From the NCBI GenBank assembly GCA_032719365.1, contig CM064870.1:42502194-42566193 (forward strand): a stretch of 64,000 nucleotides of DNA, given 5' to 3'. Shown one piece after another: positions 22,698 to 36,359 of the stretch. The notes beneath the pieces were generated by a model that was given only the letters and a program-made list of their open reading frames with translations, was not told the origin of the DNA and did not search any database. This DNA is from Prinsepia uniflora (taxonomy: Eukaryota; Streptophyta; Magnoliopsida; Rosales; Rosaceae). The translations under genes were made by a program, and so were the position numbers. Numbering within the stretch: the stretch's first letter is position 1; every line of letters starts with the position of its first letter.

Positions 22698-25648
22698 TGT
22701 CAGGGCCCACCCCTAATCCCTCAGAATTAGGGACTAACCCTGCTCCCGCCTGACTTACGCATGACACGAAGGCTAAACTGACGTCTAATCTTCATGTGAC
22801 ACGTAAGTCAGACAAGGGATTCTCGATCCGACCGTCCAAACACTTTCGGACTTCCCAGAATGCGCAGAGTCTACTGTTGATCGTACGTGTGATGTCTCCG
22901 GCTCTCTCGACCAACAGCTCGCGCCGCAACAACCTGGAGGGTATCGAAAACACGAAAAGACTGTGAGTGGACAAAAATAAAGTATAAGTTTAAAAACATT
23001 TATCAGAAAACACATACATTTATACCCTCCGTTTAAAAAACTAATGCATGCATATCAATTTCATATCATAAACCATGTACGAAAAACCAAACACATTTTC
23101 CTTTGTCCAAATCCTGGGCCTCCGCCCAAAACCATCGAAAAACCTTTTCATCCGGACCACTGCCCAAAAACCTCAGAAAACCATTATCATCAATTCTCAG
23201 TGAAATCCAAAACATATTTCAAACCACGTTTTCATCCATCGAACCTGCTGGATCTATCCGAGTCTTTAAACTCTCGAGTCTTTAAACTCAATCCGGGTCT
23301 TTAAACCCAATCCTGGTCTGTCCCCCGTTAATCATAATATCCGGGTCTTTAAACCCAATAACCAGATCCAGAAAATTCAATCCAAACCGTTTGAAAACCA
23401 TTTTCCATCTAGATCCAAACCCGAATCCGAAACCACTGGTCTGATGCCATTCCGGCATCCAGAACCGTCATTCCGAATCCAAATCCAGAACTCATACCCA
23501 TTTCCTTTCCAGATCCGAGTCCGAAACCATCATTCCGTAAGCCGGCATCCGGAATAACCATTCCAAACCCAAACCTGAAATCCATCTCAAGTCCCGAATC
23601 GAATCCCGAATCGTCACCCGGAATTCCGATTCCAAAACCCGATATCTCATTTCCGAAAACTACTTTTGAACTGGGCTTCAAGCCCGAAAGCATTTTTCCG
23701 AAAACACTTTTTAGAAATCCTTTTACTTTCTTTGAAATCAATTCGTATTTCAAATCCCAACATCAAGTCATTAAAACCAGGTTCAAATCACCATATTCGT
23801 CAAATCTCGTAAAACGTAAAAACATTCCTTTCCTCGAAAAACGTGCAAAACCCATAAACCATCACAATCATAGAATCAAGTATAGAAAAACTTATAAAAG
23901 CATATAAAAACATATATGCATGCATCAAGTGTTAGAAAGAAAAGTCCACTCACAGACCATTCCGACGTCGCCTCGATACGCGCGCACTTACGCCATTCCC
24001 GGCCATTCCGCTACTCTCGGCTTTCCCGAACCTGTCCAAAGTCCATAACGAGGTTACTAACTACTTCAGAAAAGTCCTACTCAAATCCCATAACTTTCCT
24101 GAACTTCTAAGCGTACTTTAAACGGGACCCTAGACCTTCGATCCCGCAGAACTAACCCGAAACGACGCCCGATAGTCACGAAACCTATTCCAATGGATTC
24201 ATCATAACCTTTAAACCAAAAACCATGTTGGAAGGTTCCTCAGAATCCTCCCCACGCGCCCCCACGCGCCGCCCAAAGTGGCTGCGCGTGGGCTTCACGC
24301 GCCTGCACCATGGCACTGTTCATCATTGTCTTCATTGAACGAACCAGTCTGAAGCGGCTTTCCCGGTTCACTGCAATTCCTCCATGATTTTCCACCATTT
24401 CAATCCCATCAGTTTCGTCCAGTTCCCAGTAATCATTTCCCGTCCTAAAATCTAGAAATCAAAGCTCTAAACCCGTCGTCTTCAACCTCGAAATAAAACA
24501 GCCCGATATCCCTGTTTTGGTCCTCGGCCACTCAGACATTCCTCCGTCACGGCAACTACCCTAGACTACTCCTAGGAACCTCTTGAGTCTCACACCACTC
24601 ACCAAATCATTCGACTCTTACCCAGAAGACACGACTTTTGGATTAAGCAAATCGGGAAAAACAGGGGATTTGAGTCTTACCGTCGAATTGTCCTCTGCGG
24701 TTCGCACCGCCGTGTACCACGGTGTCCACTGAGTCCCCTGGAGTCGTCCTAGCTCCTTCTCAGCCTGGGTTGGACCAACACACGGCACAACCACCACCAA
24801 CTTCCACGACCCTCTCTATTTTCCCTGAAAATCAAACCTCACACCCACCGTGTTTCTTGCACGATTTCACTCCCAGTTCTAATCACCAGTTTCTCTTCTT
24901 CTCTCTGTCACTCTCACAACTCACAAAACTCTCACACACTCACTGAATCGATCAAAATCCTCACCGCCTCACCTCTCTGTTTTCTGTTCTTCAAAGCCAA
25001 ATTGCACGGTTTAAAATCGTGCAACATATACCCGTGTCCATTGTAACAACCTAGAAACCTCTAGGTCCCTTCCACGTGTCACAATCCTCTCAACCCTCTC
25101 ACAAATGTCCCAATCTCAGCTGTCCACTTGTCCCAATCCAGTTGCACAATTCCCAATGTGCAAAAGACCAAAATACCCCTCCTTTGAGTCAAAATGACGA
25201 TTATGCCACTACCTTTCTAGACCCGTATCTCGCACGTCCTAACTCCGATGAACACGTGCCGCTTGTCGTTGAATTTAGGACGACGAGATCTACCTAACTG
25301 TCCTAGGTCAACGTGTCAAAACCCGATCATACAAAAAGTCAACACTTTCCCCCTAGTTTAACCAAATTACGGTAATGCCCTCAACCTTCCGAACATCATA
25401 ACTTCCTCCTCGGATGTCGGAATCGGGCGTACCACCTGTCTACGGATTCGTGACGTCCCAAAATACGTCACGGTCATCGGTCAATACCCAATTGATCGCC
25501 CAAACTAAAAGTCAACTATTTGCCCAACCTAGGGGCAAAATCGTCATTCTCCACCAAAGTCCAAAAGTACCCAACTAACCTCCACTTAGGCTCACTAATC
25601 CTTTCTTAAACACTCCCTTCAGCCTAGTTTCCGGGACGGGTCGTTACA
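22698..25648 (-). repeat. 5' LTR of the complete non-autonomous element (2951 bp)
   Basis: This is the partner of 18533-21513. Relative to its sister it keeps a short stretch near 25440-25460 (between CCACCTGTC and the following ACGTCACGG) that is deleted in the left copy. It has one rather than three units of the 30-bp minisatellite. Confidence 0.88.
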
Positions 25649-25653
25649 AGATA

Positions 25654-27361
25654 TGATTACTCGGATGTGGGAGAGCTAGTTCAAGCTGTGTAAATCCTCT
25701 CCCAATCATCTTCTGCCGTCTTTTCTCCTTCCCTACTGATCAGGCCACTTCTCAAGAACATCTGGAGATTTATTCTCTCATCCCACCCAGATCCATGCCC
25801 TTCCCTAACAAATGTACCAACCCGGGATGAGTTAGTCGATCTTTGGCAAAGTTACCTCATTGCTCATGATGTTTTTGTTCCTACGGGAAGTGCATACATA
25901 GACGCACTTCAGGAAGTGGAGGTTCTTTTTGCCCAAATTACCGAGGCTGAAGCCACTTATATGCAGCTTGGCTAAAAATATGAATCTGCCAAGTGTCACA
26001 GGGAGGTTGTCCAAGATAAATTTCAAAGCAAGAAGAGACCGGCCCACGAAGCTTCTGTTGAAGAGGTAGCCCTCTCCTTCAACACTAGAATGGAGAAAAT
26101 GGGCCTCCAAGCCATGCTTGGAGGGTTGCTGGATCTTCTGCCTTTGGGTATGTGGGCGTTACCCTTTTTTTGTTGAGTCACGGACCACCAGATTTTGATC
26201 TTTTCGCGATATAGTTTTGCAGTTTTGAAACTGCCCTCAAGATGCGCAAAAGTTGCATTAGTTTTGATCCTGCCTTTAATCCTTATTATTCCTCACGTTT
26301 CGTGATACTAACTCCCAACCAAATCTTCTGGCTATAAATACTAGCCATGGTCATCCTTTTCCTCACAAATTTTTGTAGGTAGGACCACGGGTGCTAGGCA
26401 ATGATGTCCCAGAATTCTCATGATTCTAATACTACCTCCAAGGCCAGGATCTGATCATCTCTTTGTGGGAGTAGATTGACGTGGCTCGCGCCCAAAAGCT
26501 AGAGCTGAAGATGGTTCAGGACGCCTGGGTCCAATAGTGTGCTGATATCACCGATCATGATCATGAGGATGCGACTGCAATGGGTCGCCTAAGTAGGAGG
26601 AAAATGGAGCTCCAAAGAAGGATTGCTGATATTTAGCTGTAGGAAAAAAAGGTTGCTTGTGATCGGAGACAAGGCTATGCACTCAGCACTTACAGCAGGC
26701 CTCTTTCATTTGGCCCCACCTTGATTTTTGTTTTGTACTTGATACCTAATAAAAACTTAATTTTGGTGGTTGTCCATATTTTTTCCATATTTCCACCACC
26801 ATATTGTGGCATATGCAAATACTTATAAGGTGGTTCTCCCCATGTAAATTATCTTGTCCCACAATGTTTCTCCTAGAGCACGATCCGAGTAACGTTCTGC
26901 TCCTTCATTACCATAGGTTGGTTGAACATCTTCAGGTTTAATCCCAAGACCAGTTGTAGGTTATCACTGATCTGAGGCGGGAACACCATGCATGTCCTGC
27001 TTCAGAAGATTCAGAACTGACCCTTCACATGAGGAAGCGGTCATCCATTGAACTTGAGATTATTTCCCTCTTTGAAAAAGTCATTACTGCCAGAGAGGCG
27101 CTGCTGCAGCTAGAAGGAGAGTTTGCAGCTATGATAGATGAAGGGAACAGTTCAGGGCTGATGTTATTTTTTTTATGCCTTGAGCCAGTAGTTGAGGGTG
27201 GCCACCTACCGTGATGGGTTTGATCAGGGCTTTATTGATCGTGCAGCCAGGAAGCCTCATCCAATGGCTCCAATCAAGCGGTTTCTTTTTTCGTACTCTA
27301 ACAAATTCCGACCATTTCTCTTCTGGTCGTGATGTTTTGGTGATTTCCCGGTTGGATCCCC
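25654..27361 (+). pseudogene. Decayed host ORF fragment, right half
   Basis: This continues the host sequence of 17769-18532 after removal of the inserted element. Plus-strand coding-like patches include one with TRDELVDLWQSYLIAHDVF (from about 25820) running on as charged, coiled-coil-like sequence to about 26130, with a single stop at about 25974. A later glutamate-rich patch (about 27029-27160, LEIISLFEKVITAREALLQL) is similar in character. Several stops elsewhere show decay. I do not recognise the protein; a transposon-borne ORF is the likeliest source. Confidence 0.35.
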
Positions 27362-29047
27362 TAACAGGACCCAACCCAACAAACCCTACATACAAAGTGT
27401 TCGGGTACTGCTCCCGTCTGACAGGTAACCTAAAATACCGAAAAAAACCACAAAATCTTGTCAGATAAGGGATATTTGCAACCTCGTAAGCTTATGCCTT
27501 CGCTCTAGAAACCACCTTGGTTCTCATGTAGCGACCTTGGAAGGTATCAAAACCAAAAAAAAAGTGTGAATGTACAAAAATAAAGGTTTACAAAAAAAAA
27601 ACTATTAAAAAAAATACCATTTCCTCTTCGTTTTATAAAACTATGCATGCAACAACTTTAAAATAGAAATCTTGAAATACAAGCAGTAAGACAAAAAATT
27701 CAATAACTTCAAAAACCTTACCAACATGAAACCATCTCAAAACATCCCTGCAAACACGACTAGACCAAAACATAGACTCAATAATATAGGAAGCCAACCT
27801 GTCAATATGCCAACACAGACACAACCATACTAGTGCATAAGTATACCAATCACATAGAACCAGCCATACCGAAATAACCAACATACCAGACCAAGCAGTC
27901 ATAACAACTGGACCAACACAATCTCTGTTGCTGAATCATCATATCAAGGCGCACTACCGATAGACGAATATCACTCGGGAACTAACGGAGCCCCAGACTC
28001 GATGTCTGAGTGTGAGACGGCTCATAAATTACGGAGCCCAGCTCGACATCCAAGATGATTAATCAGAATCGGCATCTCGAGGAGGGTCCTCAACCACATC
28101 ACACTTCACATCATCATAACCATCACACCTCATCATAAACATCACAATGGTCACAAATACCGAGGAACCACATATCCATATCCAGAACCAAGTACAGAAA
28201 CCAAGACTTGACTCAAAACCTGAGCCTAAGCCTAAATCCATAACTCAACCAAACCTCGTAAAATGAGCCACTCACACGTACCTTGCATATGACCGAGTCG
28301 AACAACACATTTTTCTGTAAAATCCAAGAATGTCCATTCATTCTCTGCCATGTTTCGTTCTTCAACCCATAGAGTTTTTCTGCATCTAAGCTCCTCTTTT
28401 CAGGTCTAGTTTAAACCCAGGACTCCTAGAAGAATGTTGAGATATCGGTTAATAAGCCACCAACTCCTGCTTGAGGTTCACGATAACAAACTCGTTAAGG
28501 AAAATTCAGGGGTACGGGTTCTAGGTAATCCCAACCTCAAAACACCACCACAACACTCATCTTTTCCGCATAAACATTTTCCCCCCAATATTTCCTTCAT
28601 TTTTTGTGTCTCCCATCATCACTCAAGCTCTCTCTCACTCTCGGCCACACCACCCATAGTGTTCATCTTATATCTCCCGAACCACCAAACACTTTACACT
28701 GTTAGGACCCAACCTGAACCTTCCCTCCAAGACACGACTCTTATATCCTTGCCTTCACGATTTTGTTTTCGAGAGCTCACGCTGCAACTTCCCAAGGGGT
28801 CACACATCATGGAATTGTACCAGTCTCAATTCGCTTAACTTTGGAGTTCTAACCGAACTCAAAGATACTTAGCTCCCAAAAGGCCTCCTGCTAGATTCTT
28901 TAAGGCACACCACCACCATCCCCTCTCAGACCATTCACCCCTCGCAGGAATGTGGGATCGTTCATAGTTTCCTCTGGGACACGGGTCTTATACTCCACCC
29001 CCTTAGGGCCCAGCGTCCTTGCTAGCACACTTCCCGGTCGGGGTCTG

Positions 29048-29059
29048 GCTCTGATACCA
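29048..29059 (-). other. Cassandra primer-binding site
   Basis: The minus strand reads TGGTATCAGAGC, 3 nt from the 5' LTR boundary at 29063. Confidence 0.88.
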
Positions 29060-29162
29060 TTCTGTCAGGACCCAACCCGAATCTCCTCTGTTAGGACCGG
29101 ACTATAGTAGATATTGTCCACTTTAGGCCTCCTTGCCCTCATGGCTTTGTTTTCGGGAGTTC

Positions 29163-29290
29163 ACGGTGCAACTTCCCAGGGGGTCACCCATCATGGAATT
29201 GCACCAGCCTCAACTCGCTTAACTTTGGAGTTCCAACTGAACTCAAAGCTACTGAGCTCCCAAAAGGCCTCGTGCTAGATTCTTTAAGGT
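29163..29290 (-). repeat. 5S rRNA-like segment within Cassandra LTR
   Basis: The minus strand contains GGAACTCCAAAGTTAAGCGA and, further on, GATGGGTGACCCCCTGGGAA. These correspond to the conserved middle and 3' parts of plant 5S rRNA (AACTCCGAAGTTAAGCG; GATGGGTGACCTCCTGGGAA). This region carries the internal RNA polymerase III promoter in genuine 5S genes. A second, more diverged copy is in the other LTR (about 28785-28910). It is not a functional 5S gene. Confidence 0.85.
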
Positions 29291-29780
29291 AGACAAACAT
29301 CCCTTCCCAGACCATTCCCCCCTCGCAGAAATGTGGGATCGTTCATCGTTCCCTCCAAGACATAGGTCTTACACACACCCAACCTGATAAATAGAGAGAG
29401 AGTAGATGAAAGGCCAAATATCAGACCCATTCAGAATGGACACATCGCAGCATTCAATAGATAGCAAAATGCAAATGACCTGAATGCCCTTGATGAAAAA
29501 TTTACAAAAATACCCTTAAGGGTTCTTAGTTTCTAACAACCTCAAACGATCTCCGATTTTGACGTACCGTCTGTTGACATACTCGGGAGGTCGAGACCTT
29601 CGTAACAGAGTTTTCAGAATAAAAAAAAATTGTCCCCATCAAAAAGTCAACATTTTGACCTTAATCAAAGTCTACCCTTTAAATTTGACCAAAAAGTCAA
29701 CCTTTGACTTCCCTGGGAAAAATGGTCTGTCTCATCCAACTTTTCTGATTTGTCCCTCGTTGAAGGTCCGGGTCATTACA

Positions 29781-32121
29781 ATCTACCTCCCTTAAAAGAA
29801 TTTCGTCCTCAAAATTTCAAATCACTAGCTGGGGTATCTCAAAACTTCCCAACGAAGAATATCACTTGAAATAACTGTGTTTCTCAAACGCTAAGTGATA
29901 ATACTTCCCCATACACAAGTACTTCCCAAAGCATCATAACCAAGTAATTTCTCTCTTAATGGAGAATCAACAATAATAGCTCTCAATCCTCGAATCAACA
30001 TGGGGGTCGCCTTGCTACGTTCTTTAGTAAGGTTCAAACATCATCTATGATAACTCTGCTGACCCCGAGAACTACGCAAAACGATATCTAGATCATAACT
30101 AATAGTGTCAATGACAAATCAGCCATCAATATTCAATTCAACCACATTGTTTAACATCACAATTCACAAGTGCACATACCAAATGCATGATGTTTCAGTA
30201 TCAACACTAAACATAGGTCAGCCTGGGGGTTGTAATCACCACCACCGAATACTTAGTGGTATTCACAATCAAAAGGCCAAAAACATCACCTTGACTATAT
30301 GAACATACACAAGTCTCAACCAAAACATCATAAGATATCACAAGTTTATACATAAATTTTTCGGGAATCGGGCTTAGTAGCCATGCCAACATATACTTAG
30401 TATCTTTAGGTACGTTTGAAATTCAACCACCCTGTTTAAGCTTGCTCTCTGCTAGCCAAAATAAACAACTAATTCAAGCTTATGTCAGAATAAGCGACAC
30501 TACAAGATATAAACTTGTTCTTCAATTATATCCATCCAACTTCAACAACTGGATTATTGTAGTGTGAAATCATCAACCACTAAGGTTTCAAATCTTATCG
30601 ATAGAGATCATAATACTTGGAACCATATCCACCATAACAATTCTCACAATGTGTCATACCATATTTCAACATCACCAATCAAATTTATAAGTCAAAACCT
30701 CGACGAATCTGCACTGCCCTCTTCCTCACATCACTTATTTCATAGGTTCACTAATTTTGTAGGTGTCAAGTTAACTCAATTTCCTTAGACGCGATCATAG
30801 CATATTCAAATTTATCTCAACAGTTATTCAACTGATCCATAACTCGTAGATACTAATCATAATAACGAAATTGCAAAAACACTTCAAAAAATGGTTCTAT
30901 ATATTGTTCAAGTCACATTCAAGCAGGTATCACACTGATATCTACTCAATACGTCATATCAATAAGTAAATAATACTAAGTTAACTTAATTACCCTAAAG
31001 TCCATAAGACAAACAACGTACTCACACACAATCTCGTAACCAAGTTGGATCCCAATTTCAATTCAGCTTCCATTTAATCATTAAATCGAAATATTACCAA
31101 ACCCAAATTCATTCAAGCTACCATTCATAAATTCTTAATTCATTGATCTCATCTCGTCTCTAAATTCTAGATCAAGGTTCAAAACACAATGGTTCTAAAA
31201 TGGTAAAAGAATTATTAATTCTTAACTCTAAGTGTATCACCAACACTCAGATTCAGAAGTAGAAGCATATATAGCTTCTCTTTTCTAGTTCCCTAAATCT
31301 TTTCCTTACTTTCTTGATTCTTATCTTATCCGTCTCAAACTTATACAAGTATTTCCTTGAATCTCAACTTTTATCAATAATCACCCTATTGCCATTTCAA
31401 CACTGCTGTCATGTTATATCCATAGTTTCTATATCACCACACCTCACCAGGAGGACTCATAAAGGAATACCATATATATGCATTCACCATAACCTTCCAA
31501 CAATTCCAACTAACTTTACAGTTACAACTTCAAGTAGTTGTCACGACTTATCACTTGATCTCCAATCCTCAATATTAACATCAGTCACGATATCAGTGCT
31601 ATGTGTAGAAACTCGGGATCCTAACATTCGAGCACATCCATAGAATCAACGACATCCAAGCGATGTCATAAACTAACACTTCTGAGAGTTAGTTTCCCAC
31701 GGAGCTACTCATCTCTAGAGCAGTGTAATTATGACCCCTCTGTAGCCATTATACAATTAGGAGGAAACAACAACATACTCAAAGAAAGTTCATGTGAAAG
31801 ATCATTATCAAATCCAATAAACTCATTCCCATAAACCTTTCAGCAGGATTTGCACTCAAACATGGGTAGAAACAATTTCCACTAACCCATCACACAACAG
31901 TGTCCGAAAATCATTTCCGGAATCTAGAATTCATCAAACTATAACAACTGATTTCAATTCAATCATATGGTAAATATGCAGACACGATTTACCCAATCCT
32001 CCATGCCTTACTATCTTTTCCTAATACGACCTACCTTACAACTTGGCGTAACAAATGTCTATCCCAACACTGTCACCCTTCTTTAGACGATGCTAAAAAC
32101 ATACCTGCAAAAGAATACCGA
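29781..32121 (-). other. Non-coding interior (3' side) of the 27362-38449 element
   Basis: It starts with the polypurine complement (ATCTACCTCCCTTAAAAG) and the conserved AATTTCGTCCTC motif. The rest is A/C-rich on the plus strand with no retroviral motif and only short, unconserved open frames. Confidence 0.6.
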
Positions 32122-35100
32122 TGACACGACCCATCCCAAATACCCCCATGATTAATGCAGGATGTGCCATGCCCCCGTCTGACATGAAGTGTCAGAACAG
32201 GGAATTCAAAACATAGCCCATTCGGGGCTTCTAGAGCGCGCCAGGATCGGTGGAGGAGTGCGATGTCTCGGTCTCTACTACAGCCCGCATCTACGATCAA
32301 CCTGAAGGGCATGAAAACCAAAAAAGCTGTGAGTGGACGAAAAATCAATAATTTAATAAAACACATTTTATAAGAAGACATTTATGCACTTCACTAAAAA
32401 GTATGCATGCATTCGAAAACCAATAGTCAAACCATTTACTTTAATAAATCATTAGGGCCTTAGCCCAAAACCATAAATCTAAGTATGTTGGAACTCAACC
32501 CAAAACCATAAATCCAATCATGTGGGCCGCTGCCGAAAACCACCAACACTGAAGTACCATTTCATAAGTCCAATAAATCTGAAATCCAAATACATAATCC
32601 AGTAAATCCACAAATCACAATTCAATCAAATACCGTTATATACCAATTCTTGGCATCCCAGATGCCTAGCGTCCCAAATGTCATGTCACAGTCCAAGCTA
32701 CGTGTGCTACCCAGGGTCTCAACCCGAGTTAATCTCTGGCATCCCAGATGTCTGACGTCCCAGATGTCTAACGTCCCAGACGTCTAGCAATCCTGCTCTT
32801 GAGTCACTATACAGTCTGGTCGCTCCGTACAGTGACCCCTCGCAGGCAATGCGTCGTGACTACTCCAGCGTCCCAAAAGACTAGACGAAACAATCCATAG
32901 ATATAAGGATGGTATAGGAAACATTTCATAAATCCTTTTAAAACCTTCCAAATGGGTCTATGCACGAGATTTCCATAAAACCAATGTAAATCCAGAAATC
33001 CGATTTCTCAAATCCAAATCTTTTTAGGGTCTCCGAACTTGAAACCACATTTATAAACAACAAATAGGACTCATGCCAGATATCATAATCAACTGGGCCT
33101 CAAGCCTGATCATGTAAACCAAATGGGTCTCCAGCCCGATATCTCGTTAAATTGAATGGACTCCAAGTCCGATAGTTTCGAAAGCAAATGGGTTTCATGC
33201 CCGATTCCATATTTCCAAATCCAAAATCATACCATTGAACAATTATTTAAATCACTATCACGGAGAAATACAAGATAAAACCGTAAACCTCGAAATACGT
33301 GTAAATACGGAGATCACCTAGAAATACGTGCAAATATGTAAACCACCAATACCACAATCATCATCATAGAAATCACATATGTAAAACATATAAAATAGTT
33401 ATGCATGCATCATAGTTTAGAAAACAAGGTCCACTTATAGACCGTCCTAACTATTGCCTCGATATGCATGCCATAAACCTTTCGGGGCTAACTCACCATC
33501 ACCGGAATATCCAGAGACTAATCAACCATACAAGTCTATAGGATGAACCAAAACTCCTGGAAAAGTCAACGTGTCTATGACATGATTCCTGAGGTAAAAA
33601 ACCCCGATTTGACCAACGTAACGATCTCCGATAGACACGAAACCACCGCCATTGAATTCGTATCGTCAAAACCTAAAAGATGGTGGTGGTCCCACCTCGA
33701 GTACTGTTCATATGTGCCCATACGCACCAGGTCAACTCTCTGGTTAACGCTGGTATAGTAATGATGATGTCATCATGACGTCATTATTAATGTCATGTTG
33801 ATGTCATCACTGACAGGTGTCAGACTGACACGTGTCATGCCCTGGTTGGTTACTAGTCTGATATGTTTGACATGATGACATCAGGATGACGTCAGCACGC
33901 TAACGTCATCATCGCTATCATCTGACCGGGTCAGCCCGAAACTCTACAACCAGGCCACCGTGACTTCCAGCTGGATCTGACCAGTTCTCCCAACTCTGAC
34001 CACCATTTTCATCGTGGTTTGTCCCTATATGCTCGTTTAAACCTCCTCTAAAGGTCCATGAACTTAAAAACCAGAAAGAAGTTCGAGATTTATACCTTGG
34101 ATTCAAAACCCGTAGCCTAGAGTTTTAGTCGTCCTCCCCATCGACTCAGGCGACCCGTGCCTCGAAACCAGATTTAAACCTCTCCTTACTGTCCCTAGAA
34201 CATGTCCCAACACATAGGAATAGCCCATACACGTCAAAACTAGGTGTTTCAAAAATGAATAGAAATGGGTGGTTCTCAGGATTTCTGGCCTACCTCTTCA
34301 GTGTCACCGTCGAGGGTCCTCCAGTCGACTCCTCTGGCGTCCTAGCCTTCTTCTTGGTCTAGCTTAGCAATAGTTTGAGGTGGGTCCATGTGGGTTGGAC
34401 GGTTTAAGCTTTGGGTGTGGTTTTATTCTTCACGGGTTTGGGTGGTGCACGAGTTTGAGAGATTATGGGAGAGGAATGAAGTTTGATGATGATGGAGATG
34501 ATACAGATGATGGAGATGAAGGCTGAGGATGAGTGATAAGTTGATTAGATGAAGATGATGGACGGTGGGGTTTTTTTGTGAAATGGGGAGGTTTTGGGTT
34601 TTGTTCTTCACGGGGAATATGGGAGAATATGGGAGAGAGATGGAGTCTGATGATGATGAGTGATCAGATGAGAGGGATAGGGTGAGGATGAGAGAGATGA
34701 AGGGTGAGGATGAGAAGGCTGAGAGAGATGTGTGAACGATTGAGAGATGTGTGAGGGGTGTTTAAAATAATCAATTAATGGACCAATGAAATAAGATCCA
34801 CAAAATAGGGAAAAGTAGCCATGGACTTGTCACTCATCCAAGGGTCCATAATCATTGATCAGAAGTTATTATTTTATTATTGTTTCATTTAAATTTCCGG
34901 GACGTAAATTTAATCGATTTCGCTCCCGTGACCATAACTTTCCGGTCGAACGTCCAATTTCGACGTGCCGCCTACTTACGGACTCGTGACGTCCCGATCT
35001 ACGTCACGGTCATTGGTCCTTGTATGTTTGACTCTCCAGATCAAAAGTTAACATTTTGCCAATTTTAGGGGCAAAACGGTCATTTTACACCATCCGTTTT

Positions 35101-35185
35101 AATTCTCTCAACTAATCCCCGATTCGTCATACTAAATCCATAATTAATTAATATTTAATCCCGATATTCGGGACGGGTCGTTACA
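32122..35185 (-). mobile_element. Solo LTR (3064 bp) with near-perfect target duplication
   Basis: The ends are TGACACGACCCATCCC and GGGACGGGTCGTTACA on the plus strand. The flanks are ACCGA (32117-32121) and ACTGA (35186-35190), four of five identical. No primer site or second LTR adjoins it. It carries the superfamily landmarks: CATCCCAGATG/GACGTCCCAGA repeats (32650-32790), GGGTCTCCAGCCCGA repeats (33065-33215) and a TGACGTCA-type cluster (33757-33915). Confidence 0.85.
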
Positions 35186-35190
35186 ACTGA

Positions 35191-36345
35191 GAACTCGAAT
35201 ACGATATCATTATTACCAATCAAATCTGCCGTTCCAATAATTTATTTCACCAAGCACAAGCGTAAATATACATTGAAATAATAACAATCAACTTCTACGT
35301 TGCACAAGTCAGGAATCATGGGGCCATAGCAACCATCACACACTATTTTCTCAACATGTACTAACAACTGCACATTTATAGATCTAGGCCCAAAACACAA
35401 GGCAATCCATCTTATGGCCCCAAGACTTTTCTTTTTCCTTATCTTTAAGTTCCCTTCAACAGACGTGGCATGGTATGCGTGCAATCTTTCTGCATTATTT
35501 ATCAACAATCACGTTATTAGGTTAAAAGAACATAATTAGATCTTTCTACCATAATAACATTATCAACATCTTACAGCCCTACGCTTAAGAAGGTCTATTT
35601 GGGAAATCTTCCCCTTCCTTAATCATTTTGCGAATCACAGAACAACCATCAACCTTATTTAATCCACCTCACATGAAACACATCACTTATCCAAGGAAGG
35701 GGGTATTTCTTCCGTATTACCATTGTTGTTTCCAACCTACACAAAACCATGATATCTAATACACTCGATCACAAAGCAGACACACCTTCTGGCATTTTGA
35801 AGATCTTATCCCGACAGCACAATTTATCTCTAACCCATAACCGAATATCCAGACTCCTATCGGAGTCCCAATTGACATTCCCAATTAGGAATGTTCTGTT
35901 TCCTATAATTGTTGGCCAACACCTTACCACACACTTCAAATCTGACATGGGACCTTCCCTCTCACTAATCCTCACACACTTAATCCAGCTGAGGAATCAT
36001 ATCCACCCTTCTCAAGTCCAAGATATCGACAAGTATACTGACTTCTACTAGTGAGCTCACTTCTTATTTGGAGTCATACAACTATTCCCCTCTTCAGCGC
36101 GGGACTTCAATGGTAACGCTGCTAATCCAATTCAATATCACAAATATCAGGTAAACACACTGGCATACAATACATATAACACTAATCCGGGTAAATCGTA
36201 CTAACAACACATATCTCATATGAAAACAAAAATTCATGTCCAACCCCAAACCACCCCGAGGCTACTATTCCCATCTGATTACCAAGCTGTGCACGAGGTT
36301 CACATCACAGAGGCATGATAATCTTAAGCACAAATTAGAACCTAG
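35191..36345 (-). other. Non-coding interior (5' side) of the 27362-38449 element
   Basis: This is the leader-side interior between the solo LTR and the degenerate primer site. No gag motif is recognisable, and the open frames here are short and on both strands. Confidence 0.5.
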
Positions 36346-36359
36346 GCTTTAATACAAGT

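Larger units (their letters stand above)
18533..25648 (-). mobile_element. Complete short-interior non-autonomous LTR retrotransposon (7.1 kb)
   Basis: It has two LTRs of about 2.95-2.98 kb (18533-21513 and 22698-25648) around only 1184 bp of interior. The duplication AGATA is perfect (18528-18532 and 25649-25653). A primer-binding site (22684-22695, minus) next to the right LTR fixes the minus orientation. The interior has no gag or pol. The LTRs differ by several percent by eye, plus a minisatellite copy-number change. It must move using proteins supplied in trans. Confidence 0.9.
28700..29373 (-). mobile_element. Cassandra-type TRIM retrotransposon (674 bp)
   Basis: Two LTRs of about 300 bp (28700-28992 and 29063-29373) flank a 70-bp interior. 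The interior contains a tRNA-Met primer site (29048-29059, minus) and a CCACCCCCTTAGGG polypurine complement. Both LTRs contain a 5S rRNA-like segment, the hallmark of Cassandra. The flanks are TACAC (28695-28699) and CACAC (29374-29378), a near-perfect 5-bp duplication. The uninterrupted site is visible in the sister LTR near 38043. The element encodes no protein. Confidence 0.88.
27362..29780 (-). repeat. 3' LTR of the 27362-38449 element, interrupted by Cassandra
   Basis: It matches 36360-38449 at both ends (CCCAACC...CCTACAT near the start; GAAGGTCC...TTACAATCTACC at the end). The match includes the shared landmarks CTTATGCCT[TC]CGCTCTAGAAACCAC and the GGCTCGACGT-type repeats. The Cassandra insertion lies at 28700-29373. 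Confidence 0.78.

Noticed and set aside
29163..29290. Functional 5S rRNA gene
   Set aside because: The 5S-like segment is diverged, lies in a retrotransposon LTR with a partner LTR and primer site, and is not in a tandem 5S array.
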